Of a DNA stretch of 64,000 nt, positions 8,887 through 17,345 are shown one piece after another. Under the pieces are notes generated by a model. It was not told the DNA's origin. It was given only the letters and a program-made list of their open reading frames with translations, and searched no databases. The stretch lies in the NCBI GenBank assembly GCA_963762205.1, contig CAVXJZ010000003.1:310001-374000 (forward strand), written 5' to 3'. The position numbers were made by a program, and so were the translations under genes. How positions within the stretch are numbered: the first letter of the stretch is position 1; each line of letters starts with the position of its first letter. Source of the stretch: VRUE01 sp963762205 (GTDB taxonomy: Bacteria; Actinomycetota; Thermoleophilia; Solirubrobacterales; 70-9).

Positions 8887-9732
8887 GTGACAGCTGACGC
8901 TCAGAGCGAAACCGGTTCGAGGCAGACGGTCGGCAGTGCCGTCGAGAAGGCCGAGGCCGCGATCGCCGCCGCCGGCTGCGACGCCCCCCGCGCCGACGCC
9001 GAGGCGCTGGTCGCCGACGCGCTCGGGGTCGACGTCGGGGAGCTCTCCCGCGACGGCTCGGGCGAGGTCTCGCCGGAGCTGGCCGCCGCGATCGAGTCGC
9101 GGGTCGGGCGGCGCTCCGAACACGAGCCGCTCGCCTACATCCTCGGCCACGAGCCGTTCCGCGGCCTGCGGATCGCGGTCGACCCGCGGGTGCTGATCCC
9201 GCGCCGCGAGACCGGCCTCCTGGTCGAGGCCGCCGCCGAGCTGCCCGATGGCGCCCGGGTCCACGAGATCGGCACCGGCTCCGGCGCCGTCGCCCTCGCC
9301 CTCCTCAACGAGCGTCCCGACCTGCGGGTGACCGCGTCCGACCTTTCCCCGGAGGCCGCCGAGGTCGCCCGCGAGAACGCCGCGCGGCTCGGGATCGAGC
9401 TCGAGGTGACCGTCGAGGAGGGCCTGCCCGACGCGCTCGTCGAGGCGCCGGTCGACATGGTCCTCGCCAACCTGCCCTACGTCACCGACTCGACGATCTT
9501 CGAGCGCTCGCCGGAGATCCGGCGCGAGCCGAAGCTCGCCGTCACCGGCGACTGCGGGGAGGACGGCCTCGGGGTGATCCGCGGCGTCCTCGCCGAGATC
9601 CCGTCCGGCTGGCGGGTCGCCTTCGAGCACGACACCCACCACGGGCCGACGATGCGGGAGATGCTCGGCGAGGCGGACACCAGGACCGACTACATGGGCG
9701 GCGAGCGGGTCACGGTCGGCACGGTTCCATGA
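8887..9732 (+). CDS. prmC: Release factor glutamine methyltransferase, NLPY variant
   Basis: About 281 aa. PrmC/HemK methylates the Gln of the GGQ motif in release factors. The N-terminal helical domain (DAPRADAEALVADALG), ILGHEPFRGL, LIPRRETGLLVE and the SAM loop EIGTGSGAVALALL are typical. The catalytic motif, normally NPPY, reads NLPYV here (ANLPYVTDS). GTG 8887 is preceded by GGAGGGG; TTG 8878 is an alternative. The stop overlaps the lysS start (ATGA). Annotation as PrmC is well supported; the motif change is noted separately. Confidence 0.88.
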   Translation: MTADAQSETGSRQTVGSAVEKAEAAIAAAGCDAPRADAEALVADALGVDVGELSRDGSGEVSPELAAAIESRVGRRSEHEPLAYILGHEPFRGLRIAVDPRVLIPRRETGLLVEAAAELPDGARVHEIGTGSGAVALALLNERPDLRVTASDLSPEAAEVARENAARLGIELEVTVEEGLPDALVEAPVDMVLANLPYVTDSTIFERSPEIRREPKLAVTGDCGEDGLGVIRGVLAEIPSGWRVAFEHDTHHGPTMREMLGEADTRTDYMGGERVTVGTVP

Positions 9733-11234
9733 GCGACGGGGAGGGGCCGGGCGGCGCGTCGGGCTCGACCGAGGCCGAGCGCCGCGCCAAGGCGGAGCGG
9801 CTCCGCGCGGAAGGCATCGACCCCTTTCCCCGCGACTTCCCCGACCGCGACCGGATCGAGAAGATCCACGCCGCCCACGACCCCGCCGCGCTCGGCGAGG
9901 GGGAGCACCCGGAGCTCTCCTACCGGATCGCCGGCCGGGTGACCGGGAAGCGCGGGCACGGCAAGACCGTCTTCCTCGACGTCCGCGACCTGACCGGGAC
10001 GATCCAGGCCTACGCCCGGGTCGACTCGCTGGGCGAGGAGGCCTTCGGGCGGATCGAGGACCTCGACATCGGCGACATCGTCGGTGTCGACGGCGACCTC
10101 CACGTCACCAAGAGGGGCCAGCTGGCGCTCGCCGTGCGCGAGGCGACCCTGCTCGCCAAGGCGCTGCGCGACCCACCCGACCTCTTCCACGGGATCTCCG
10201 ACCCCGATACCCGCTACCGGCGGCGCGAGCTCGACCTGATGGCCAACGAGCGCTCGCGCGAGGTATTCAGGCTGCGGGCGAAGGTGCTGACCGCGATCCG
10301 CGAGCACATGAACGAGCGCGGCTTCGTCGAGCTCGAAACGCCGATCCTGCAGCGGCTCACCGGCGGCGCCGCCGCGCGGCCCTTCAAAACCCACCACAAC
10401 GCCCTCGACCGCCACCTCTTCCTGCGGATCGCCACCGAGCTCTACCTGAAGCGGGCGATCGTCGGCGGCTTCGAGGACGTCTACGAGCTCGGCAAGTTCT
10501 TCCGCAACGAGGGCATGTCGCCCCAGCACAACCCCGAGTTCACGATGCTCGAGTGGTTCGTCAGCGGCGTCGACTACAACGGCGTCATGGACTTCGCCGA
10601 GGGCCTCGTCGCCGGCGTCGTCGAACGGGTGACCGGCGGTACGAAGGTCACCTACCAGGGCGAGGAGATCGACTTCGCGACCCCGTGGAGGCGGGTCTCC
10701 CTGCGCGAGGCGCTGAAGCAGGAGACGGGCGCCGACATCGTCGAGCTGAGCCGCGACGAGCTGGCCGAGCTGGCCGGCGACGACGCCCAGCCCGACGACG
10801 ACTGGGCTGCCCTCGCCGACACGCTGCAGGGCAAGCTGGTCGAGCCGAAGCTGACCCAGCCGGCCTTCGTCTACGACCTGCCGCTCGACATCTGGCCGCT
10901 GGTCAAGCCGGTCCGCGAGGCGCCCGAGCGCCTCGGCGAGGCCTTCGACGGGATCGTCGCCGGTATGGAGATCACCGGCGGCGGCACCGACATCAACGAC
11001 CCGGTCGAGCAGCGCCGCCGCTTCGTCGAACAGCGCGAGCGCCAGGAGTCGGGGGCGGAGGAGAACCCGCACGAGCACGACGAGGAGTTCGTGCGGGCGC
11101 TCGAGTACGGGATGCTCACGGCCAGCGGCTGCGGCCTCGGCGTCGACCGCCTGATGATGATCCTCAGCGACTCGAAGACCCTGCGCGACGTGATCCTCTT
11201 CCCCTCGATGCGGGAGAAGCCGGCCGAGGCGTAG
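9729..11234 (+). CDS. lysS: Lysyl-tRNA synthetase, class II
   Basis: 501 aa. Charges tRNA-Lys. An N-terminal OB anticodon-binding domain (YRIAGRVTGKRGHGKTVFLD, GTIQAYARV) precedes the class II core: motif 1 region FVELETPILQRLTGGAAARP, motif 2 FRNEGMSPQHNPEFTMLEW and motif 3 GCGLGVDRLMMIL. It is full length and uninterrupted. The start overlaps the prmC stop. Its Glu codons are mostly GAG, a useful contrast with the island genes downstream. Confidence 0.95.
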   Translation: MSDGEGPGGASGSTEAERRAKAERLRAEGIDPFPRDFPDRDRIEKIHAAHDPAALGEGEHPELSYRIAGRVTGKRGHGKTVFLDVRDLTGTIQAYARVDSLGEEAFGRIEDLDIGDIVGVDGDLHVTKRGQLALAVREATLLAKALRDPPDLFHGISDPDTRYRRRELDLMANERSREVFRLRAKVLTAIREHMNERGFVELETPILQRLTGGAAARPFKTHHNALDRHLFLRIATELYLKRAIVGGFEDVYELGKFFRNEGMSPQHNPEFTMLEWFVSGVDYNGVMDFAEGLVAGVVERVTGGTKVTYQGEEIDFATPWRRVSLREALKQETGADIVELSRDELAELAGDDAQPDDDWAALADTLQGKLVEPKLTQPAFVYDLPLDIWPLVKPVREAPERLGEAFDGIVAGMEITGGGTDINDPVEQRRRFVEQRERQESGAEENPHEHDEEFVRALEYGMLTASGCGLGVDRLMMILSDSKTLRDVILFPSMREKPAEA

Positions 11235-11296
11235 GGCCGTCCCGGGTCACGTTCGTTCGTTTTTCTCCGGTAGGCCGGGCAAAAAGCGACAAACGG

Positions 11297-12052
11297 CTAG
11301 AAGGCGGAGCGCAGGAGGCCGCCGTCGATCGGGATCACGGTCCCGGTGATGTAGGCGGCGCGCTCGGAGCAGAGGAAGGCGACCAGGTCGCCGTACTCCT
11401 CGGGCCGGCCGAGGCGGCCGGCGGGCACCTCGGTCTTCGCCGCCTCTTCGGCGCCGGCCAGCGAGCCGCCGGCGTCGGCGAGCCGCTCGGTGGCGAAGCG
11501 GCCGGTGGCGACGGTGTTGACGGTGACCCCGTCGGCGGCGACCTCGCGGGCCAGCGTCTTGAGGAAGCCGACGGCGGCCATGCGGTGGGAGTTGGAGAGG
11601 TTGAGGCCCGGGATCGGCTCGCGGGTCGAGCTGGAGCCGACGTTGACGATCCGCCCCCAGCCGCGCTCGCGCATCCCGGGCAGCACCGCGGCGGCGAGGA
11701 CCCTCGGCGCCAGGACCAGGGAGCGGTAGGCGGCCTCCCACTCGTCGAGCTCCTGCTCGAGCGTGCCGCCGAACGGTGGGCCGCCGGTGTTGGCGACGAG
11801 GATGTCGATCGGCCCCAGGGCCTTCTCGACCTCGCCCGGCAGGGCGGCCACGCGCTCGAGGTCGGAGGCGTCGGCGACGAGGGGAGCCACCTCCTCCCCG
11901 ATCGCGGCGGCGGCCTCCTCGATCCGCTCGCGCGAGCGGCTGGCGATCGCGACCCGGCAGCCTTCGCGGGCCAGCCCCGCGGCGATCGCCCGGCCGATCC
12001 CGCGGCTGGCGCCCATCACCAGCGCCGTGCGTCCCGCCAGGCCTAGATCCAT
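11297..12052 (-). CDS. SDR-family oxidoreductase lacking the usual Tyr/Lys pair
   Basis: 251 aa Rossmann-fold short-chain dehydrogenase/reductase. The cofactor loop VMGASRGIGRAIA, VANTGGPPFG (NAG-type motif), the catalytic-Ser region NVGSSSTREP and a PVGRLG-type C-terminus (AGRLGRPEEYGDLVAFL) are present. Where YxxxK is expected the protein reads SNSHRMAAVGFLKTLA, so Tyr is replaced by Ser and Lys by Arg. Similar Asn/Arg-type SDRs form their own clade. NADP(H) binding is likely; chemistry and substrate are uncertain. It ends 62 bases from the convergent lysS stop. Confidence 0.82.
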   Translation of the reverse strand: MDLGLAGRTALVMGASRGIGRAIAAGLAREGCRVAIASRSRERIEEAAAAIGEEVAPLVADASDLERVAALPGEVEKALGPIDILVANTGGPPFGGTLEQELDEWEAAYRSLVLAPRVLAAAVLPGMRERGWGRIVNVGSSSTREPIPGLNLSNSHRMAAVGFLKTLAREVAADGVTVNTVATGRFATERLADAGGSLAGAEEAAKTEVPAGRLGRPEEYGDLVAFLCSERAAYITGTVIPIDGGLLRSAF

Positions 12053-12080
12053 CCCGGTCCCGTTAAAGTGCGCGATGCGC

Positions 12081-12176
12081 GCGCCCGTAGCTCAGTGGTC
12101 AACGCTGCTTTAACGAGTGGCAAAGAGCGTCGGTCTTTCAAGCCGAAGGTCGCGAGTTCGATTCTCGTCGGGCGCA
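12081..12176 (+). tRNA. tRNA-Glu(TTC) with enlarged D-loop
   Basis: Folds as a tRNA of 96 bases. The acceptor stem GCGCCCG/CGGGCGC is perfect. The anticodon stem TCGGT/GCCGA encloses loop CTTTCAA, so the anticodon is TTC (Glu) at 12137-12139. The T arm is GCGAG-TTCGATT-CTCGT with discriminator A. The D stem GCTC/GAGC (12090-12093, 12125-12128) encloses 31 bases instead of about 9, as if about 22 bases were inserted after AGTGGT. CCA is not encoded. It may be a functional tRNA with an odd D-arm or one damaged by recombination; its 3' part is the repeated attachment-like core. Confidence 0.75.
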
Positions 12177-12177
12177 T
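12130..12177 (+). repeat. Direct repeat copy 1 (tRNA 3' end; putative att core)
   Basis: The 48 bases from the anticodon stem through the discriminator plus one T recur exactly at 26886-26933. The last 42 (12136-12177) recur again at 31279-31320. This is the classic position of integrase crossover sites in tRNA genes. Confidence 0.85.
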
Positions 12178-12191
12178 TCCTCTGGTCTCCT

Positions 12192-12220
12192 CTCTGTGCC
12201 GGGTCTAGCCCGGCACAGAG
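12192..12220 (+). terminator. Strong hairpin after the tRNA
   Basis: CTCTGTGCCGGG and CCCGGCACAGAG form a perfect 12-bp stem around TCTAG, 15 bases after the tRNA. No T run follows. It is probably the tRNA terminator or processing end, and lies just inside the left boundary of the island. Confidence 0.75.
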
Positions 12221-12656
12221 CCGGATCTTCGGCCTCGGCCAGAATCGGGCTTCCGGCACCTTCCGGGCGATTCCGAGGCGTTCCGCGGGCCGAGTGTCTC
12301 ATTTCTGTCTCAAACGGTCGCCCAGGTGCGGTTGGCCGGCTGTAACTCCTAGGCACGTTGTTCATCCGACACCGGATGAAGCTCCACGCTGATATTGAGC
12401 CACGTTTTGTGCAGGTCCCCAGGTCGAAGCGAGCCGCATTTTGCGGCCAAGACTCCAACTCGATGCTGCCGGGGCGCGGCCGCCTCCAGGCGCGGGGCGA
12501 ATTCGGCTTTGACGACGGCACTGAACTGAGCGGCACCTTCCTGCGGCCCCGCCGGGTGCGTCACGGGAATCCCGCGATTCGAGGTCGGGGATGTCCAGGA
12601 AATCGCGGCTCGGACACAGGCCTAGGCACGAAAAAGGGTGAGAACCCAGAAGATAC
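12221..12656. other. Non-coding stretch at the island's left end
   Basis: I see no convincing gene here. Short open frames on both strands lack family features and strong ribosome sites. The only clear structure is a perfect inverted repeat TTCATCCG-ACAC-CGGATGAA at 12361-12380, an 8-bp stem with a 4-base loop, which may be a binding site or small hairpin. In integrated elements an integrase gene is normally found next to the att site; none is detectable here. Confidence 0.5.
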
Positions 12657-12686
12657 TTGACAACTGCTCGTTCCTTGTGCTATGTG
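12657..12686 (+). promoter_or_regulatory. Putative sigma-70 promoter of the A-B operon
   Basis: A perfect TTGACA (12657-12662) is followed after 18 bases by TGC-TATGTG (hexamer 12681-12686), an extended -10 type element. The local sequence is markedly AT-richer than its surroundings. It would start a leader of about 215 bases ahead of the first giant secreted gene. Confidence 0.5.
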
Positions 12687-12700
12687 TGACACCGCCTTTC

Positions 12701-12740
12701 TTATACGGAGATGGTTTCCTTTATACGGAAGATGTTTTCT
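12701..12740 (+). repeat. 20-bp imperfect tandem repeat in the leader
   Basis: TTATACGGAGATGGTTTCCT is followed directly by TTATACGGAAGATGTTTTCT, matching at most positions. It sits just downstream of the predicted promoter and could be an operator or RNA element. Confidence 0.5.
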
Positions 12741-12846
12741 TCCTAGCGGGGGGTGTGTTCTTTCCGCGGAAGAGGGATGTGTCGTACGCAGTGGACGTTA
12801 GTCCAGGGAAACAGGGAAAGGGAGACGTAGTGGCATACAGAGCGTG

Positions 12847-12870
12847 CCTAGGTCACCCCCTAGGTCACCC
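12847..12870 (+). repeat. Tandem CTAGGTCACCC repeat
   Basis: CTAGGTCACCC occurs twice, 12 bases apart, in the leader upstream of the chosen start of the first giant gene. It may be a regulator site. It argues against starting the protein at GTG 12844. Confidence 0.45.
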
Positions 12871-12906
12871 GGAGGGTGGGATGCTCGTGGGAAAGGGGAG
12901 CCAACA

Positions 12907-15900
12907 GTGAGGGTTGCCACTTCACGGTTCGCAGAATCGACTCGCCGTGCCGGCGCAGGTCGGTGCATTGCCGGGGGAGCGCTCGGGGACAGCACGATGA
13001 TGAATTCCGTCGACGGGAGTGGTGCGCCCACGCGACCGAGACTGCTTCGCTGGCTGATCGTACTTTTCGGTGCGCTGGTGCTCGTCTTCGGCGCCGGCTC
13101 CGCCTCGGCCGCCCTCCGCCACAGCGCCTTCACTGCGGAATTCGGATCCGATGGCACCGAATTCACCAACATCAGCGACTCGAGGGGGCTTGCCTACCAC
13201 CAGGCAAACAAGCGGATCTATGTCTTGTCGAACACGTTTCCGGACGTCATGCACGGCCTGGGCATTCCCGCCGCGGAAGTCTTCAACCCCCTCGGCCCAC
13301 CATTCCCGGTCGAAACCCCCGTGGTCAGCGACTCCGCCATCGCGGTCGACAACAGCGGCGGCTCGACCGACAACTACATCTACACCGCCCCCGACACGGG
13401 CCCCAACAGCAGGATCCTCCAGTACGACGCTAGCGGGAATTTCCTGCAGGAAATCGTGACGAGCGGTGAGAAGTGCGGCGTGGCGGTGGACAACGAAGGC
13501 TTTGTCTGGGCGGGCAACTTCCAGGGTCGAGTCGAAAAGTTCAACCCGACGACAGGCGCACTGGTCCAAGAAGTGGATGTTACGCCGCCTCTCAGCGGTG
13601 GGCCCTGCAAGATTGCGCTCGACCCGTCGAACAATGACCTCTATGTGAAGCAGTACTCCGGCGCACTCTACAAGTTCTACGCAAGTAGCAGCTACGGGAC
13701 CTCCCAGCAGATCGACCCCGGCGGTAGCACGCAGGACCGATTCACGGTCAACGCGGCCAAAGGCGTTCTCTACGTCGCCCACACCAACAGGATCAGCGAA
13801 TACGACACGTCGACCGGCGAACTGCTCTCAGAGGTTCGCCCCGAAGGCTGCAGCACCTTCCGTGGGGTGGCGGCGAACGAAGAAACCGACACGCTCTACG
13901 TGTGGTGTAGCAACGGCTCGCGTGTCAAGGAACTCCCACTTTCGGAAGTGCCGTTGGTGACCACCGGGGACCCGACGGGCGACGTCAGCGTCAGCGGGAC
14001 CGTCGATCCAGACGGAGCCGGCGAAGTCGTCGAATGCGAATTCGACCTCGGCTTCAGCGCCGGCAACTACGCGCTGAGCGAACCCTGCTCACCGGCACCG
14101 CCATACGCCGCTGAACAGGCAGTCACCGGGAGCTTTCCAATTCTGGAAGCGCCGGAATTCAAGGAGGAAACCTTCCATTACCGGCTTCGGGCGGCGAACG
14201 CCAACCCCGGCGGGGTCAACGTCGGAGAAGATAAGACGATCACACCTCACTGGGTGCCGTTCCTCAGAACCCAGGACGCGACCGAAGTCACGCGGCTCAG
14301 CGCTGAACTGCACGCGGCGTTCGATGGCAACGGCGAAGAAACCAAATATTACTTCGAGTGGGGCACGTCGCCGGGGGTATACACCAGCCAGAGCGCAGCC
14401 CCGCCAGGCGAAAGCGCGGGGAGTCCCGTCGGCGAAACGCCCCTTTCCTTCCCCCTCGCGGGGCTGACAGCCGGCACGACCTACTACTATCGCATCGTCG
14501 CCGAAAACGGGCTTGGGATCAGCCACGGCGATGAGAAGTCCTTCACCACTCCGCCTGCGGTGTCCAATGTCGTCACGGATCCTGCGACCAACGTAACGAC
14601 GAACTCAGCGACGCTGAACGGCTCCTTCGACATCGACGCCCTCGGCGGGAACACGAGTTACTACTTCGAGTACGGGCTCGCAACCTCTTATGGCAGCAAG
14701 ACCGCAGCGCCTCCGGGCCACCCCGCCGGCGCCACCCCGGGGTCGTCCCTGCCGGTGAGCAAAACGATCGAAGTCGCTGAAGGGACCACCTACCACTACC
14801 GGCTGGTCGTGACCAACGAACTCGGCACTACATTCGGGGTCGACCAGGAGTTCTCCACAGCTCAGCCCCCGGACATCACCGCATCCACCTCGTCCAACGT
14901 CACGGCCTCCACTGCGGACCTGATCGCTGAAATCAACCCAAACGGTTTTTCGACCAACTATCACTTCGAATACGGCACGACTCCGGCCTATGGCCAGGTG
15001 GTGCCGATTCCGGATGGCGACATAGGCGGAGGTGAAGAAGCGGTCAATGTCGTCCAGCACCTCGAAAACCTCGAGGTGGGCGCCACCTACCACTTCCGGG
15101 TGGTGGCGGAAAACGAATGGGGAGAAGACGCGACCGGCGACCAGACCTTCGCCTTCTTCACCGCCAACTGCCCGAACGCGCACCTGCGGCAGCAGACAGG
15201 CGCTGCCTATCTGCCCGACTGCCGAGCCTACGAGCTGGTCTCGCCGGAGGTCGCCGGGCCGGTGCAGCTCTTCCCCGGACTCGGCCTTGGCCCAATAGTC
15301 GACGAATTCATCCCCCATCCACTACCGTCGAACACCGGCCTGGCGAGCGCTCCCGCACGTTTCTCCTTCTGGGGGGGAATCGGGCAGGTCACCGGGACCA
15401 ACCCGCCCAACATCACGCAGGATCTGTACCTCGCGACCCGATCGGTCGGCGGCTGGAAGACCCACTACCCGGGCCTCGCAGCAAGCACCTCGTTCGCGTC
15501 GGGCGGGACACGGTGCAGCGACGCGCTCGACAAATGCGTCAACTACGACGTCGCGGATCCGCTCGAACTCTCCGTAGAAGACACGGGCTCCAAGGGCCCC
15601 TACATATTCGACGCCGAGCAGAACAGCGTCAGCATCGGGCGCTTCCCGAGCATGATCGAAGAAGTCGAAGGCGGAGAGGAATTCACCGGCGAGGGGCTTC
15701 CAAACACGGGCGACTACACCCACTTCGGCTTCTCCTCGAACGATGTCGCCTTCGCACCGGGCGGCCTCGAAGCCGCGCCAGGGTCGGCCTACGACAACGA
15801 CGCCGAGGCGAATACGGCGGAGATCATCTCGAAAACCCCCGGGGGTGCGCCCATCGCCCAGGATCCCGAAGGCTGCACGGCCGAAGTCACTAAGGAGAGG

Positions 15901-17345
15901 CAGTGCACAAAAGAGTACCTGAGGATCCAGGATATCTCCAGGGACGGCTCGCACATCTTGATCTCCAACTTCGCGCCACCCACGGGCCCCCTGCCGAACA
16001 TAGCGTTTGGCCCGTTTGCCCTCCTTGACAGGTTCAAACACAGGGACGTCCACCTGACGATGGCGGTTAACGCCGCGATCTTCTACGACATCACCCAGGG
16101 TCATCGCGCCGAAGTCATCGGCATGACCCGGGACGGGTCAAGGGTCTACTTCACTTCAGACGAACAGGTGACGCCGGACGACACGGACTCGAGCGTCGAC
16201 TACTTCATGTGGAACGAGGTGGGCGACACGCTGACCCGGCTCTCGGCCGGGTCGGGCGGTACCGGTAACGAAGACGAATGCGAAGCCGGCTGGATCCCGA
16301 AAGAAACCTGCAATGTCCAGGGCGCGGATGCGACGATCGAACGGCCGGAAGAAAACGTCACACAATCGATCTACACCCCGGACAACTGGATAGCGGAGAA
16401 TGGCGACGCCTACTTCTACTCGCCCGAGCAGCTCGATGGAGGAAAAGGCTTCGTCAACGCCCGCAACCTCTATGTCTATCGCGGCGGCCAGGCTCGCTAT
16501 GTCGCGACGTTCGGGGCCGCGAGTCCGGCAATACGGATGCAGGTCTCCCCCGACGGCGACCATATGGCGTTCCTCACCTCCACGCAGGTCACCGGCTATG
16601 ACAACCAGGGCAGCGATCAGATGTACCTCTACGACGTGGTGCAGGACAAGATGACCTGCGTGTCCTGCGTGCCGACCGGGGACCCGCCGACCAGCCAGAC
16701 GATGGCCAGCCAGAACGGCCTGTTCATGTCCAATGACGGACGGACGTTCTTCTCCACCAAAGACGCCCTGGTGCCGTTCGACACCAACGGGCTGCGCGAC
16801 GTCTACGAGTACGTCGGGGACGCCCGCAGCTGATCTCCTCAGGCGTCTCGAACCAGGACACCTGGGGCGGTGGCGTTCTGATCTACCCGGCGATGACGAC
16901 CGGCCTGGAGGGAGTGAGCGCCGACGGAGTCGATGTTTTCTTCTCGACATTCGACACGCTGGTGCCCGAGGACCAAAACGGCGAGTTCATCAAGTTCTAC
17001 GATGCCCGGGCGGGTGGTGGCTTCCCGTTCGCGGAACCGCCGCCCGGCTGCAAGGCCGCTGATGAGTGTCATGGGGCCGGGAGCATTCCGCCGTCGACTC
17101 CGAGAGTTGGAACCGGAGCCACCCTGGGCAGGACCGGCAACGCATTGCCGAACTGCGGGGTCCAGCGCCGCAAGGCCAAGAAGGAATCGAAGCGCGCCAA
17201 GAGGCTGCGACGCGATGCAAAGAGCGCCTCGAGCCGACGGGCCGAGCGCCGCCTCTCCCGCCTCGCCAGGAAAGCAAGCCGCGCCGCCAAGCGAAACAGC
17301 AAGGCAGCGAAGCGATGCCGCCGCACCGCGAGGAGCGCAGGATGA
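12907..17345 (+). CDS. Giant secreted beta-propeller/Fn3-like protein (type A, first copy), one frameshift
   Basis: About 1,480 aa. GTG 12907 is chosen for the AAAGGGGAG six bases upstream. A late signal peptide (LLRWLIVLFGALVLVFGAGS, then ASA) leads into an NHL-like propeller (KCGVAVDNEGFVWAGNF, YDTSTGEL), then about four Fn3-like repeats with the pattern TTYHYRLVVTNELG and YYFEYGLATSYG. A linker signature CPNAHLRQQTGAAYLPDCRA follows, then a PD40-like region (MTRDGSRVYFTSDEQVTPDD). The tail is strongly Arg/Lys-rich (RRKAKKESKRAKRLRRDAKS). Near 16829 a G run is one base short, which stops the frame at 16833; the correct frame resumes RPQLISSGVS and runs to 17345. Glu is mostly GAA. It is probably a surface protein; function unknown. 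Confidence 0.78.

Noticed and set aside
12081..12176. Group I intron in the tRNA
   Set aside because: The insertion is in the D-loop and only about 22 bases, far too small and in the wrong place.
12358..12660. A 100-aa plus-strand ORF at the island's left edge
   Set aside because: No ribosome site or family feature; it runs through the predicted inverted repeat and up to the promoter. Treated as chance.
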